In this document: positions 24,116 to 34,305 of the stretch, in pieces
How the letters are laid out: every line of letters begins with the position of its first letter
How positions within the stretch are numbered: the stretch's first letter is position 1
The notes under the pieces: generated by a model
Seen by the model: only the letters and a program-made list of their open reading frames with translations
Databases searched by the model: none
Told to the model about the DNA's origin: nothing
Translations under genes and position numbers: made by a program
From: Vibrio aphrogenes
Lineage (GTDB): Bacteria; Pseudomonadota; Gammaproteobacteria; Enterobacterales; Vibrionaceae
Length of the DNA stretch: 64,000 nucleotides
Assembly (NCBI RefSeq): GCF_002157735.2
Contig: NZ_AP018689.1
Location: forward strand, 2,430,641 to 2,494,640
Direction of reading: 5' to 3'

Positions 24116-25267
24116 TTACTTTGGTTTACTCCCATGATTGAGAATATACCCACCTGGCACAGAACTAACATAACCGGCTAATTCCAGCTCTAATATTTGC
24201 ATCATAACTTCATGTACCGGTATATGGGTACGTTCCGCTAAAATATCAACGGGGGTTGGTTCATTTCCTACGTTAGCGAACAGTTGTGGAAATGGCAATG
24301 ATTGACTGTGATTTTCTACAGGAGGCGGTGATGCCTCTGGTATTAAGTTTAGCTGACTTTGTGAAGACCTAGGAAGAGAAAAGGGGCGAGTCAGTGAGGG
24401 ATTTAATTCATCAATAATATCTTGTGGGCTTAACGCTAAATACGCTCCTTGCTGCAATAATCGATTACTACCTGCAAACCCAGCTTGATAAATTGAACCT
24501 GGCAAAGCAAAAACATCGCGATTTTGTTCAATGGCGTAACGGGCCGTGATCAGAGAACCGCTGCGCTCTGCCGCCTCTACTACTAACACACCTTGAGATA
24601 AGCCACTGATAATACGATTGCGCCGAGGGAAATGTTCCGCACGTGGTTTGGTATCGGGCCTCAGTTCCGACACTAACGCCCCCCCTTGTTGCACAATACG
24701 TTCCGCTAACCCTTTATGGCGAGCAGGGTAAATTTGCTCAACCCCTGAACCTAAGACCGCCACCGTTGTTCCTTGCGCCAATAAAGCGCCATCATGAGCA
24801 TGACCATCAATCCCTAACGCCAAACCACTGGTAATAGTGAGGCCTTGTTCTGCTAATTGATAGGCAAACTCCTTGGCCGCTTTTAATCCTTCCAAGCTGG
24901 CATGGCGGCTACCGACGATTGCCACTTGTTGACGATGTAAAACAGAAGCATCACCTTTAACAAAAAGCACCGGAGGGTGAGAAGACATTTGATTGAGTAA
25001 ATAAGGATAGTCATCTTCTAATGGCGACACAATATGATGCCAATCAGACTCAGCTTGCCATTGTAAACATTGCTCTACTTCAGGGTGCGACGGCTGTTGA
25101 AGATAACGGATTTGCGCGGCTTTTAATCCCAAATGCTGTAATTGTTGGCTGGAATAACGCACGATATTTTCTGCAGAATCGACACTGATTAAACGCGCGA
25201 GCCCAACCCCACCGAGCTGAGGAGTAAAGCTTAATGTTAACCAAGCGGTTAATTGTGCTTCCGTCAT
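24116..25267 (-). CDS. dprA: DNA processing protein DprA (Smf)
   Basis: DprA binds incoming single-stranded DNA during natural transformation and loads RecA. The 383-residue protein has an N-terminal helical region, the Rossmann-like core (VAIVGSRHASLEG, TSGLALGIDGHAHDGAL, FPRRNRIISGLS), and a C-terminal winged-helix-like domain ending GGYILNHGSKPK. Its ATG overlaps the end of the upstream LysM gene by 4 bp (ATGA), so the two are translationally coupled. Together with comM at 39333 it points to retained competence genes. Confidence 0.95.
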   Translation of the reverse strand: MTEAQLTAWLTLSFTPQLGGVGLARLISVDSAENIVRYSSQQLQHLGLKAAQIRYLQQPSHPEVEQCLQWQAESDWHHIVSPLEDDYPYLLNQMSSHPPVLFVKGDASVLHRQQVAIVGSRHASLEGLKAAKEFAYQLAEQGLTITSGLALGIDGHAHDGALLAQGTTVAVLGSGVEQIYPARHKGLAERIVQQGGALVSELRPDTKPRAEHFPRRNRIISGLSQGVLVVEAAERSGSLITARYAIEQNRDVFALPGSIYQAGFAGSNRLLQQGAYLALSPQDIIDELNPSLTRPFSLPRSSQSQLNLIPEASPPPVENHSQSLPFPQLFANVGNEPTPVDILAERTHIPVHEVMMQILELELAGYVSSVPGGYILNHGSKPK

Positions 25268-26370
25268 CCGGCAGTATCACCTTGTCGTGGTGGGGCCATC
25301 GGTGAAATCGCTAATGAATCTACTCGAATCGGCTCTAAACTTTGCGTAATTAACGCTAAGCTAAACTTGGCATAAGGTCGAATAACCACCATTTGACCAA
25401 TCGCCACAGGAGGCAACGCCGCAGATTGAAAGCCATTTACGCCTAACGGTTTTTTATAATGGTACTCACCTTTCTCGCCATAAACTTCTGCACCAGGTTT
25501 CGCCAAATTAAAACTACTGCCTTGAATTACCCCATCATCTAAACCACGATCAATGATCACCACTTGATTGACCGCCATAAAATTCAAGCTTTCCATTGAG
25601 CCTTTAATATTGGCGACTAATCCGGCAGGAGCTGGAGTCGGTTGAAAGACTGTAGACAAAGTGAGTGTCTCTTGATTGATGGGTAATGCAATATCATTTT
25701 GCTGCACTTCTTGGTACTGCTTAACCACTTGCAAGGCGCTGACGTTCTCATTGGATTCTTTTAATTGCGTGCGCGCCACTAAACGCAAGGAATAAGCACT
25801 AGCCTGCACATCATCGCCACTGCGCTGATATTTTTCGACCAGTCGATAAATCGCCCAATCATGATGACTGACTTGGCCATCAATATAAATGCGCTCATTG
25901 GCACTTAAAAACTTCCGACCTTCACTCGTGCCTAGCACTCTTAACGCTTGCTGTGTCTGTTGTTCAGCTAACAGGTGATCTGAACGTAAGTAAGGTAATA
26001 ACAAGCCATCATCCAATGTTGAGATGGCCTCTTTCGCCATTTTACGCACATGAGGGCTCACTTTTTTCATTGGCTTTAAACTCAGCAACGGTTGCCCATT
26101 TTGCCAAGTTAATATCAGCTTATCGCCAGGGTAAATTAAATGAGGGTTTGTAATATTGGCATTCACTTGCCATAAGCGCGGCCATAACCATGGACTGTCC
26201 AAAAATAAGGCCGAAATATCCCACAAGGTATCGCCTTTTTTTACAACGTAAGTGTTTGGTGCGCCCTCTTTTAATGCCAGAGGTGAGGTAGAAGATGTCG
26301 CCGCGACAACCGCGCAACTTCCTCCTAAAAAGAGCAAGAAATAAAAAAAAGATTGTGTAATTTTGCGCAT
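25264..26370 (-). CDS. LysM-domain cell-envelope protein
   Basis: A 368-residue secreted protein. The start [17 protein letters not shown] at 26370 gives a standard signal peptide and follows AAGGAA at 9 nt; an in-frame ATG eight codons upstream is less likely. A single LysM domain ([17 protein letters not shown] to [11 protein letters not shown]) lies just after the signal peptide and should bind peptidoglycan. The remaining 250 residues have no motif I recognise. The protein is conserved upstream of dprA in Vibrionaceae; the divergent def gene starts 130 bp away. Confidence 0.88.
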   Translation of the reverse strand: MRKITQSFFYFLLFLGGSCAVVAATSSTSPLALKEGAPNTYVVKKGDTLWDISALFLDSPWLWPRLWQVNANITNPHLIYPGDKLILTWQNGQPLLSLKPMKKVSPHVRKMAKEAISTLDDGLLLPYLRSDHLLAEQQTQQALRVLGTSEGRKFLSANERIYIDGQVSHHDWAIYRLVEKYQRSGDDVQASAYSLRLVARTQLKESNENVSALQVVKQYQEVQQNDIALPINQETLTLSTVFQPTPAPAGLVANIKGSMESLNFMAVNQVVIIDRGLDDGVIQGSSFNLAKPGAEVYGEKGEYHYKKPLGVNGFQSAALPPVAIGQMVVIRPYAKFSLALITQSLEPIRVDSLAISPMAPPRQGDTAG

Positions 26371-26500
26371 GACCTTAGATTCCTTGGTCGACATTTTGTC
26401 CCTTAATGTGATCCGATGCTGTCATTTGGTCATTAAAATGTCTAGAATTGAGGCAATAAGGTTTAAGCTGTTTCGGCACAGTTCAATATTTAGAGTGTAT

Positions 26501-27013
26501 ATGTCTGTATTAAATGTATTAACGTTCCCAGATGATCGTCTACGCACGGTCGCCCAACCTATCACTGAGTTTACTCCTGAACTCCAAACTCTGATCGATG
26601 ACATGTTTGATACCATGTACGACGAAGAAGGGATTGGTTTAGCGGCCACTCAAGTAGATGTTCATAAACAACTGATTGTGATCGATATTTCAGAAAATCG
26701 CGATGAACGATTAGTGTTAATTAACCCTGAAATCATTGAAAAACATGGTGAAGATGGTATCGAAGAAGGCTGTTTATCTGTTCCTGGAGCGCGTGCGTTA
26801 GTGCCTCGAGCTTCTGCTATTACAGTCAAAGCCTTGGATCGCAATGGCCAAGAGTTCACCTTAGAAGCGGATGACTTATTAGCTATCTGTATTCAACATG
26901 AATGTGACCACTTACTTGGTAAGTTATTTGTCGATTACCTTTCTCCATTAAAACGTAAGCGTATCAAGGATAAACTTGAAAAAATTAAACGCTTTAATGA
27001 GAAAAACCAATAA
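26501..27013 (+). CDS. def: Peptide deformylase
   Basis: Def removes the N-formyl group from nascent proteins with an Fe2+/Zn2+ centre. The 170-residue form starts [15 protein letters not shown] at 26501, which matches the family N-terminus; longer in-frame starts add a non-conserved segment. All three motifs are present: [17 protein letters not shown] and the metal-binding QHECDHL. It is followed by fmt 30 bp later, the conserved def-fmt pair. Confidence 0.97.
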   Translation: MSVLNVLTFPDDRLRTVAQPITEFTPELQTLIDDMFDTMYDEEGIGLAATQVDVHKQLIVIDISENRDERLVLINPEIIEKHGEDGIEEGCLSVPGARALVPRASAITVKALDRNGQEFTLEADDLLAICIQHECDHLLGKLFVDYLSPLKRKRIKDKLEKIKRFNEKNQ

Positions 27014-27043
27014 TTACGCCATCACCCAATTAATGAGGTTACC

Positions 27044-28003
27044 TTGAGCCAGTCTTTACGTATTGTCTTCGCAGGTACTCCAGATTTCGCCGCCCGTCAC
27101 TTGGCGGCGTTACTTTCTGCGCAACAACATTCTCAATATCACATTGTCGCGGCTTATACTCAGCCCGACCGCCCAGCCGGTCGCGGTAAAAAGCTCACGG
27201 CAAGTCCAGTTAAACAACTGGCACAAGAACACGATATCCCGGTTTATCAACCCGAAAACTTCAAATCAGAAGAAGCCAAACAACAACTGAAAGCATTAGA
27301 TGCCGATTTAATGATCGTTGTCGCTTACGGTTTACTGCTGCCGCAAGCGGTATTAGATACCCCGCGCTTAGGCTGTATTAATGTTCACGGCTCCATTTTA
27401 CCGCGTTGGCGTGGTGCTGCACCGATCCAACGAGCTATCTGGGCGGGTGATGCCGAAACGGGCGTAACCATCATGCAAATGGATATTGGCCTTGATACTG
27501 GTGATATGTTGAAAATTGCCACCCTGCCTATCGCCAATACTGACACCAGTGCTTCCATGTATGAAAAACTGGCACAACTTGGCCCACAAGCCTTATTAGA
27601 ATGCGTAGCCGACATTCAACAAGGTCAGGCTTTGCCACAAAAGCAAAATGATGATTATGCTAACTATGCGAAAAAACTCAGCAAAGAAGAAGCAAAAATC
27701 AATTGGCACGATGAAGCAGAGCACATTGAACGTTGCGTACGCGCTTTCAATCCTTGGCCAATGAGCTTCTTTAGTGTCGAGGACAATAACATCAAAGTTT
27801 GGCAATCTCGCGTTGACTCCCAAACCACTCAAGCCCCAGCAGGGCAAATTATCCGTGCCGATAAAACTGGAATTTATGTGGCTACAGGCAAAGGGGTACT
27901 GGTATTAGAGCAACTGCAAATTCCAGGCAAAAAAGCCTTACCAGTTCAAGATATACTCAATGCTCGTAGCCAATGGTTTACTGTCGGAAACCACTTAGCT
28001 TAA
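27044..28003 (+). CDS. fmt: Methionyl-tRNA formyltransferase (TTG start)
   Basis: Fmt formylates initiator Met-tRNA with 10-formyltetrahydrofolate. The 319-residue product begins at a TTG (27044-27046) with GAGG 5 nt upstream; the encoded [19 protein letters not shown] aligns with the family N-terminus and no ATG fits. The folate-binding and catalytic segments [32 protein letters not shown] and [10 protein letters not shown] are present. It lies between def and rsmB. Confidence 0.96.
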   Translation: MSQSLRIVFAGTPDFAARHLAALLSAQQHSQYHIVAAYTQPDRPAGRGKKLTASPVKQLAQEHDIPVYQPENFKSEEAKQQLKALDADLMIVVAYGLLLPQAVLDTPRLGCINVHGSILPRWRGAAPIQRAIWAGDAETGVTIMQMDIGLDTGDMLKIATLPIANTDTSASMYEKLAQLGPQALLECVADIQQGQALPQKQNDDYANYAKKLSKEEAKINWHDEAEHIERCVRAFNPWPMSFFSVEDNNIKVWQSRVDSQTTQAPAGQIIRADKTGIYVATGKGVLVLEQLQIPGKKALPVQDILNARSQWFTVGNHLA

Positions 28004-28082
28004 CCATCAAGGCGCAGCAATGTGCCTTATTTGCTTTTATTACCCATGTAATCGATCTCGATTATAGACAAGAGAAAACACC

Positions 28083-29363
28083 ATGAACGTTCGCGCCGCT
28101 GCAGCCAAAGTCTTATTTGAAGTTGTTGATCAAGGCTACTCACTTTCAGCCGCTCTTCCTACTGCGCAGCAAACCATTCGCCCAAGAGACCACGCGTTAT
28201 TACAAGAAATTTGCTACGGCGCACTACGCTATTTACCGCGCTTAGAATCGATCGTTAATGAGCTCATGGATAAGCCCTTAAAAGGCAAACAGCGTGTTTT
28301 CCACCACCTTATTTTGGTTGGAATTTATCAATTAAGCTTTATGCGTATTCCAGCTCATGCGGCGGTAGGAGAAACCGTTGAAGGTACTCAAGCCCTAAAA
28401 GGCCCAAGACTTCGCGGTCTGATTAATGCGGTATTGCGTAACTATCAACGCAATCAAGAACAATTAGATGCTCAAGCGCTCAGCCATAATGCGGGCAAAT
28501 ATGTCCACCCAAGCTGGTTATTGAAACTGTTACAACAAGCCTACCCAAGCCAGTGGGAAAGCATTATTGAGGCCAACAACAGTAAAGCTCCAATGTGGTT
28601 GCGAGTCAATCGTCAACATCATCACCGTGATGCGTATTTGGCCTTGCTTGAGCAAGCGGGTATTGACGCGGAAATTCACCCGCAAGCACCAGATGCCCTG
28701 CGTTTATTATCACCTTGTGATGTGATGACCCTACCTGGTTTTGAGCAAGGTTGGGTTTCCGTACAAGATGCAGCCGCGCAATTATCGGTTGATTATCTAC
28801 AACCCCAAGACGGTGAGCTTATCTTGGATTGCTGTGCCGCCCCTGGTGGTAAAACGGCGCACATTTTAGAGCACACGCAAGAGACTCAAGTGGTTGCCAT
28901 CGACTGTGACGAATCTCGACTAAAACGCGTTCATGAAAACCTAGAGCGCCTAAATCTACAAGCTCAAGTGATTTGTGGTGATGCTCGTTACCCACAAGAT
29001 TGGTGGAATGGCGAAAAATTTGACCGCATTTTATTAGATGCGCCTTGTTCTGCGACTGGGGTAATTCGACGTCATCCAGATATTAAGTGGCTACGCCGTG
29101 CAAATGACATTGACGCTTTAGCTGAATTACAAAGTGAAATCTTAGATGCCATGTGGGCTCAATTAAAACCACAAGGTACTTTGGTTTATGCAACCTGCTC
29201 GATTACGCCACAAGAAAACGTGGAACAAGTCCGCGCCTTCTTAAAACGCACGGATAATGTGGAATTAATTGGCTCACAGGAGGATAATCCTGGACGTCAA
29301 ATCCTGCCAGGCGAAGAAAACATGGATGGTTTCTATTATGCGGTGTTACGTAAAACGGCATAA
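28083..29363 (+). CDS. rsmB: 16S rRNA (cytosine(967)-C(5))-methyltransferase
   Basis: RsmB (Sun/Fmu) methylates C967 of 16S rRNA. The 426-residue protein has an N-terminal NusB-like RNA-binding domain and a C-terminal SAM-dependent domain with [15 protein letters not shown], the catalytic [20 protein letters not shown] and the second Cys in [15 protein letters not shown]. It is part of the conserved def-fmt-rsmB-trkA order. Length is typical. Confidence 0.97.
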   Translation: MNVRAAAAKVLFEVVDQGYSLSAALPTAQQTIRPRDHALLQEICYGALRYLPRLESIVNELMDKPLKGKQRVFHHLILVGIYQLSFMRIPAHAAVGETVEGTQALKGPRLRGLINAVLRNYQRNQEQLDAQALSHNAGKYVHPSWLLKLLQQAYPSQWESIIEANNSKAPMWLRVNRQHHHRDAYLALLEQAGIDAEIHPQAPDALRLLSPCDVMTLPGFEQGWVSVQDAAAQLSVDYLQPQDGELILDCCAAPGGKTAHILEHTQETQVVAIDCDESRLKRVHENLERLNLQAQVICGDARYPQDWWNGEKFDRILLDAPCSATGVIRRHPDIKWLRRANDIDALAELQSEILDAMWAQLKPQGTLVYATCSITPQENVEQVRAFLKRTDNVELIGSQEDNPGRQILPGEENMDGFYYAVLRKTA

Positions 29364-29436
29364 GAGTCAGGATTGTTGACCTTTCGAGGTTACCTCTCAT
29401 TCGAAATAAAGGTTAATTCAAGGTTCACGAAATATT

Positions 29437-30813
29437 ATGAAAATTATCATTCTTGGTGCTGGACAAGTGGGCGGCACATTAGCGGAAAACCTCGTGGGTG
29501 AAAACAACGATATTACCGTCATTGATAGTAATACCGACCGCCTACGTGAGCTGCAAGATAAATATGATTTACGAGTGGTAAATGGTTATGCCAGCCACCC
29601 GGATACTCTTCGTGAAGCCGGCGCTCAAGATGCGGACATGTTAGTGGCGGTAACCAATTCGGATGAAACGAATATGGCCGCTTGCCAAGTGGCCTTTACT
29701 TTATTTAACACCCCAAGCCGGATTGCGCGTATTCGTTCGCCTGAATATTTAGCGGAAAAAGACGCCTTATTCCAATCAGGAGCGATTCCAGTCGATCACC
29801 TGATCGCGCCAGAAGAGCTAGTAACCAGTTATATCGAACGCTTAATTCAGTACCCTGGTGCGCTTCAAGTGGTGAGCTTTGCCGATAAAAAAGTCAGTTT
29901 AGTGGCCGTCAAAGCGTATTACGGCGGTCCATTAGTGGGTAATGCGCTGTCTACGCTACGTGAGCACATGCCACACATTGATACCCGTGTAGCCGCAATT
30001 TTCCGTCAAGGTCGCCCTATTCGTCCACAAGGCACCACCATTATTGAAGCTGATGATGAAGTGTTCTTTGTTGCCGCCAGTAACCACATTCGTGCGGTAA
30101 TGAGTGAGTTACAACGCTTAGAAAAAACCTATCGCCGAATCATGATTGTCGGTGGGGGGAATATTGGTTCGAGCCTCGCCAAATGTTTAGAAAAAGATTA
30201 CAGCGTCAAATTGATTGAACGCAGCTATCAACGAGCGGAACGGTTGTCGGAAGAACTAGAAAACACCATCGTCTTTTGTGGTGATGCAGCCGATCAAGAA
30301 TTATTAAACGAAGAAAATATCGACCAAGTCGATGTGTTTATTGCGCTTACCAACGAAGATGAAACCAACATCATGTCAGCGATGCTGGCAAAACGTCTGG
30401 GCGCGAAAAAAGTGATGGTGCTGATCCAGCGTAGTGCTTATGTAGATTTAGTCCAAGGCGGTGCGATTGATGTGGCAATCTCACCACAACAAGCTACCAT
30501 CTCAGCACTATTAACTCACGTGCGTCGTGCTGATATTGTCAACGTATCGTCTTTACGCCGTGGCGCAGCCGAAGCCATTGAAGCGATTGCTCATGGTGAT
30601 GAAACCACGTCTAAAGTCGTCGGTAAAGCCATCGGCGATATCAAACTGCCACCGGGTACTACCATTGGGGCCATTGTTCGCGGTGAAGAAGTGTTAATAG
30701 CCCATGACCGAACCGTCATCGAGCAAGATGACCATGTGGTGATGTTCTTAGTCGACAAGAAGTACGTGCCAGACGTTGAGCGCTTATTCCAACCAAGCCC
30801 TTTCTTCTTATAA
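29437..30813 (+). CDS. trkA: Trk potassium uptake system NAD-binding protein TrkA
   Basis: TrkA is the cytosolic regulatory ring of the Trk K+ channel. The 458-residue protein has two tandem RCK units, each with a dinucleotide-binding Rossmann fold ([17 protein letters not shown] at the start and [17 protein letters not shown] near residue 235) followed by an RCK_C domain. It is 16 bp upstream of trkH, so both channel parts are made from one transcript. Confidence 0.97.
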   Translation: MKIIILGAGQVGGTLAENLVGENNDITVIDSNTDRLRELQDKYDLRVVNGYASHPDTLREAGAQDADMLVAVTNSDETNMAACQVAFTLFNTPSRIARIRSPEYLAEKDALFQSGAIPVDHLIAPEELVTSYIERLIQYPGALQVVSFADKKVSLVAVKAYYGGPLVGNALSTLREHMPHIDTRVAAIFRQGRPIRPQGTTIIEADDEVFFVAASNHIRAVMSELQRLEKTYRRIMIVGGGNIGSSLAKCLEKDYSVKLIERSYQRAERLSEELENTIVFCGDAADQELLNEENIDQVDVFIALTNEDETNIMSAMLAKRLGAKKVMVLIQRSAYVDLVQGGAIDVAISPQQATISALLTHVRRADIVNVSSLRRGAAEAIEAIAHGDETTSKVVGKAIGDIKLPPGTTIGAIVRGEEVLIAHDRTVIEQDDHVVMFLVDKKYVPDVERLFQPSPFFL

Positions 30814-30829
30814 TCTGCACGAGTCATCT

Positions 30830-32275
30830 ATGGTTAACTATCGTCCCATATCATTTGTTTTAGGTTTGGTATTATCAAAAATCGCCCTATTCATGTATGT
30901 GCCAACCTTGATGGCTTTTTTCACCGGTACTTATGGCTTTATTGAATTTGGTAAGGCGTTATTAATCACCCACCTTGCCGCCTTTCTCTTTTTATCCATC
31001 GGGCGTACCAAGAATTTTCGTCTTGGTGTCCGTGACATGTTTTTAATCACCACCTTAGTGTGGTCGGTCTCCAGTTGCTTCGCTGCTTTACCTTTTGTAT
31101 TTATCAACCACATCAGTTTTACTGATGCCTACTTTGAAACCATGTCCGGCATTACCACCACTGGCTCAACCGTGTTAAGTGGATTAGATACCATGGCGCC
31201 TAGCATTCTCTTGTGGCGCTCGACCTTGCAATGGATAGGTGGGGTAGGATTTATCGTGATGGCGGTGGCCATTCTACCGATGCTAAACGTTGGGGGGATG
31301 AAACTCTTCCAAACCGAATCTTCCGACTGGTCCGATAAAAGCAGCCCACGCGCCAAAAACGTCGCCAAAAATATCGTGGCTGTGTATATCACCCTCACCC
31401 TGTTATGTACCTTGGGATACCTTTACACTGGAATGGGGCTGTTTGATGCGATTAACCATGCCTTTACCACTTTATCCACCGGTGGCTATTCAACCACTGA
31501 CCAATCAATGAATCACTTTTCGAATGGCGCACATTGGGTTGGTTCACTCTTTATGTTCCTCGGCGGCTTACCTTTCTTATTGTTTGTCACTGCATTACGC
31601 AAAAAAGACCCCCAAACCTTATTACGTGATGCGCAAGTACGCGGCTTTTTTTACTTAGTTGTCGTGACAAGCTTATTGGTGGCCTTATGGATGACCATCC
31701 AAGATAACTATACCTTCCTCGATTCCATTCGAATCTCAACCTTCAATATTATCTCCGTTTTGACAACCACAGGATTTGGACTCGATGACTACACCTCTTG
31801 GGGGGCGCTACCTACGGTCGTCTTCGCGTTTTTATTAATGGTAGGCTCTTGTTCAGGTTCAACTTCAGGTGGGATAAAAATCTTCCGCTTTCAAATTGCT
31901 GCGACGCTATTAAATAAGCAAATCATGAAATTAATTCATCCTTCTGGTGTATTTGTGCAACGCTATAACCAACGCCCAGTTAATGATGATATCGTGCGGT
32001 CAGTGGTTGCCTTAGTATTAACCTTTCTCTTAACTGTGATTTTCATTGCTGGCGCGCTCAGTGCTATGGGGCTAGATCCCATTACCAGCATCAGCGGCGC
32101 CATGACAGCCGTGGCCAATGTAGGTCCCGGTATTGGCAATGTCATTGGCCCAACCGGTAACTTTGCCCCATTACCTGATGGTGCTAAATGGGTACTCAGT
32201 TTAGGGATGTTGATGGGGCGCTTAGAAATCCTGACTATTTTAGTGATTTTCTTCCCAGCATTTTGGCGCACTTAA
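30830..32275 (+). CDS. trkH: Trk potassium uptake membrane subunit TrkH
   Basis: TrkH is the K+-conducting membrane subunit. The 481-residue form starts MVNYRPISFVLG at 30830; an in-frame start inside trkA would add 18 residues and is unlikely. About ten hydrophobic helices are seen, with selectivity-filter-like loops SGITTTGST, LSTGGYST, LTTTGFG and VANVGPG, one in each of the four M1-P-M2 repeats. It functions with TrkA just upstream; a Na+-independent K+/H+ mode is known for the family. Confidence 0.97.
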   Translation: MVNYRPISFVLGLVLSKIALFMYVPTLMAFFTGTYGFIEFGKALLITHLAAFLFLSIGRTKNFRLGVRDMFLITTLVWSVSSCFAALPFVFINHISFTDAYFETMSGITTTGSTVLSGLDTMAPSILLWRSTLQWIGGVGFIVMAVAILPMLNVGGMKLFQTESSDWSDKSSPRAKNVAKNIVAVYITLTLLCTLGYLYTGMGLFDAINHAFTTLSTGGYSTTDQSMNHFSNGAHWVGSLFMFLGGLPFLLFVTALRKKDPQTLLRDAQVRGFFYLVVVTSLLVALWMTIQDNYTFLDSIRISTFNIISVLTTTGFGLDDYTSWGALPTVVFAFLLMVGSCSGSTSGGIKIFRFQIAATLLNKQIMKLIHPSGVFVQRYNQRPVNDDIVRSVVALVLTFLLTVIFIAGALSAMGLDPITSISGAMTAVANVGPGIGNVIGPTGNFAPLPDGAKWVLSLGMLMGRLEILTILVIFFPAFWRT

Positions 32276-32307
32276 ACACATAAATCCGCGATGACTCCCC
32301 ATCACCG

Positions 32308-32958
32308 TCAAGCTGCAACCGGCTCAACATAATAATAAATGCCGATAAAATGGCACACACAACCAGCCAACACAAACAAGTGCCAGATGGCGTGATTGTA
32401 CGGAATGCGCTTGACGGTATAAAACACAACCCCTAACGAGTATATGATTCCACCCGCAACCAGCCAAATCACCGCACCAATATCCAAATGCGTAACCAAT
32501 TGATACACCACCACCAAAGAAAGCCAACCCATAACCAAATAACTGATTAAAGAAAAAGCTTTAAAACGATACACAAACGAAATCTTCATGATCACGCCAA
32601 AAATAGCAATCGACCAAATCACCACCATCAAACCAATGGCTAAATGAGTTCGTAGGCCAACCAATAGAAAAGGCGTATAACTGCCAGCAATCAGTAAATA
32701 AATGGCGCTATGATCTAAGGTTTTTAGCCAGCGCTTGGCCGGAGGATAAGCCACCGCATGGTACAAGGTGGATGCCAAAAAGAGCACAATCACACTAGCA
32801 CCATAAATGCTCATGCTGATATACGTCATCTTATCGGCACCATAATCTGCCGCCTTGAGTAACAGAGCAACTAAAGCCACAATACCAAAAATCACCCCTA
32901 AACCATGACTGATACTATTGGCGATCTCTTCACGAACCGTATATTCCTGAGATGACAT
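32308..32958 (-). CDS. trhA: PAQR-family membrane homeostasis protein TrhA (hemolysin III type)
   Basis: A 216-residue membrane protein with seven hydrophobic segments. The start [15 protein letters not shown] at 32958 has AAGG at 8 nt. Family-defining residues are visible: [12 protein letters not shown] at the N-terminus, [23 protein letters not shown] and the C-terminal [16 protein letters not shown], whose Ser, Asp and His residues form the metal site of PAQR proteins. The hemolysin name is historical; a role in membrane lipid balance is reported for TrhA. It converges on trkH. Confidence 0.92.
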   Translation of the reverse strand: MSSQEYTVREEIANSISHGLGVIFGIVALVALLLKAADYGADKMTYISMSIYGASVIVLFLASTLYHAVAYPPAKRWLKTLDHSAIYLLIAGSYTPFLLVGLRTHLAIGLMVVIWSIAIFGVIMKISFVYRFKAFSLISYLVMGWLSLVVVYQLVTHLDIGAVIWLVAGGIIYSLGVVFYTVKRIPYNHAIWHLFVLAGCVCHFIGIYYYVEPVAA

Positions 32959-33041
32959 ATCACTAACCTTGTGCAATCCAAATAACAGAGCCATTATTTT
33001 GTCACATTGAGCTTACAGTTGTAAGCCCAAAAAGTGTTTAT

Positions 33042-33827
33042 TTAGGTGCTTTCCTGCAAAAATGCTAACACTTTGCGGCCAGCTTGTGCGGGGGTTTCGT
33101 CGTGCTGCAAAATCAATTCTCGCTTCAACTTATTGCTGCCAATAAAACTAGACAGCATGCCTCCCATACCCTTTTTATGGCGATCCACTTCAAACCAAAT
33201 CTTAAGTGCATGCTCAGTACGGTAGGTCACTATTTCAAGCTCGCGCCAACGCCCATGATATTCACCATGCACAGGAACAAACTCAAACTCTTGCACAAAA
33301 GGCAGTTCAAACCCATCAACGGCTTCGCATTCCACTTGACGGATGCGTAATCCTGCCGCTTCCAAAGCAGAAAAAATACCATCTTCTAAGGGATGAGGAC
33401 GTACCGTTAACAAATCCGTATCTTTCGGATCCAAGGCTTGCGCTATGTCTAATTGTGTCTCTAACCACACCTTAGAATCCCCCAAGGTAATCGGTGTATT
33501 CCACGGCACTTGCAGCTCGGCAGAAAACACTTTGTCTTGATGAGGTTCGATTTCAAACGCATGCGGTAAGGACCACTTATCCAGAACATACGTTTGAGCC
33601 ACCTTACTTCCCTCCACCTTTCGCCCATCTTGGTTGATTCTTTCAGCACGATAGCGACAACATAACTTGAGATAAATATTATCGATGGACTGCGTGGTCG
33701 CCCCGCCATAAGTATGAATATCCACGGCAACCGTCTGACCGGGATACACCACATCTTGTTTTAACACAGCATCCACTCGAGCCGAGCCCACGCCAAAACT
33801 GGCTAAGGTTTTCTTAAAAAACGACAT
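33042..33827 (-). CDS. Spo0M/SpoOM-like arrestin-fold protein
   Basis: A 261-residue protein resembling the sporulation-control protein Spo0M of Bacillus: an N-terminal MSFFKKTLASFGVGSARVDAVL, then beta-rich arrestin-like segments with VDIHTYGGATTQSIDNIYLKL and the later DGFELPFVQEFEFVP. Gram-negative homologues do not sporulate and their role is unknown. The ATG follows GAGGAA at 5 nt. The 5' leader carries three copies of an 8-bp repeat (33842-33865). The neighbouring trhA is transcribed in the same direction, about 80 bp downstream. Confidence 0.85.
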   Translation of the reverse strand: MSFFKKTLASFGVGSARVDAVLKQDVVYPGQTVAVDIHTYGGATTQSIDNIYLKLCCRYRAERINQDGRKVEGSKVAQTYVLDKWSLPHAFEIEPHQDKVFSAELQVPWNTPITLGDSKVWLETQLDIAQALDPKDTDLLTVRPHPLEDGIFSALEAAGLRIRQVECEAVDGFELPFVQEFEFVPVHGEYHGRWRELEIVTYRTEHALKIWFEVDRHKKGMGGMLSSFIGSNKLKRELILQHDETPAQAGRKVLAFLQEST

Positions 33828-33841
33828 ACATATTCCTCGCT

Positions 33842-33865
33842 TTTCTAGCTTTCTAGCTTTCTAGC
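33842..33865. repeat. 8-bp tandem repeat (three units) in the Spo0M leader
   Basis: TTTCTAGC is repeated perfectly three times on the plus strand (33842-33849, 33850-33857, 33858-33865). On the coding strand this is GCTAGAAA times three ending about 4 nt before the GAGGAA Shine-Dalgarno. An imperfect direct repeat TTAAATTTTAGC / TTAAATTTTTAGC follows at 33871-33882 and 33888-33900. Confidence 0.8.
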
Positions 33866-34086
33866 TTTAATTAAATTTTAGCTTCCGTTAAATTTTTAGC
33901 GTTAGCTCAATTTATTCGCTTAGAGATAAAAAGGTTATCGCATTAACAAATCATTATGACTATACTATTACACAGTCGAAAAAATGTTCGATTACTGGTC
34001 ATTATTAGGACAAACAATCTAAATAAATAATGGTTGGATCAGGTAACAATTGCCAAGGATGTGCGTTTTTATAGGCAATCAATTCT

Positions 34087-34212
34087 ATGCGTCCCGTTCC
34101 TGTTAGAGCTTCTTTTTGTCGTGGATCCGCTTCTCGTCGTCGCCCCAACTTTGTTGCTGTACCTGTAGCAAAACCGGCGAAGGTTCCTGTCGCTGAAAAT
34201 GAGCAAAAATAA
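34087..34212 (+). CDS. Possible 41-residue basic protein of unknown function
   Basis: A short ORF encoding a 41-residue, arginine-rich, proline/valine-patterned peptide starting MRPVPVRASFCRGSASRR and ending VAENEQK. I do not recognise it. A stop codon precedes it in frame at 34072-34074 and the upstream AGG is 12 nt from the ATG, so the Shine-Dalgarno is poor. A strong terminator follows 24 bp downstream, which supports a real plus-strand transcript. It could be a small protein, or the ORF could be incidental inside a small RNA. Confidence 0.4.
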   Translation: MRPVPVRASFCRGSASRRRPNFVAVPVAKPAKVPVAENEQK

Positions 34213-34236
34213 TCGGCTCAAACAAACGTATATAAG

Positions 34237-34270
34237 AGCGTAGCGTCATTTAGATGCTGCGCTTTTTTTT
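34237..34270 (+). terminator. Rho-independent terminator of an unidentified short transcript
   Basis: AGCGTAGCGTC (34237-34247) pairs with GATGCTGCGCT (34253-34263) with two G-U pairs and a 5-nt loop, followed by seven T to 34270. No recognised gene precedes it on the plus strand; the only ORF is the 41-codon one ending at 34212. A TATACT at 33961-33966 is a possible -10 element, without a convincing -35. Confidence 0.8.
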
Positions 34271-34305
34271 ATAATTTGTTAACGTAGCTTGAAGACAATT
34301 ACCCT

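Noticed and set aside
32308..32958. Hemolysin or toxin function for the hemolysin III family protein
   Set aside because: The sequence is a seven-helix PAQR protein with metal-site residues; the toxin name is historical and not supported by the sequence.
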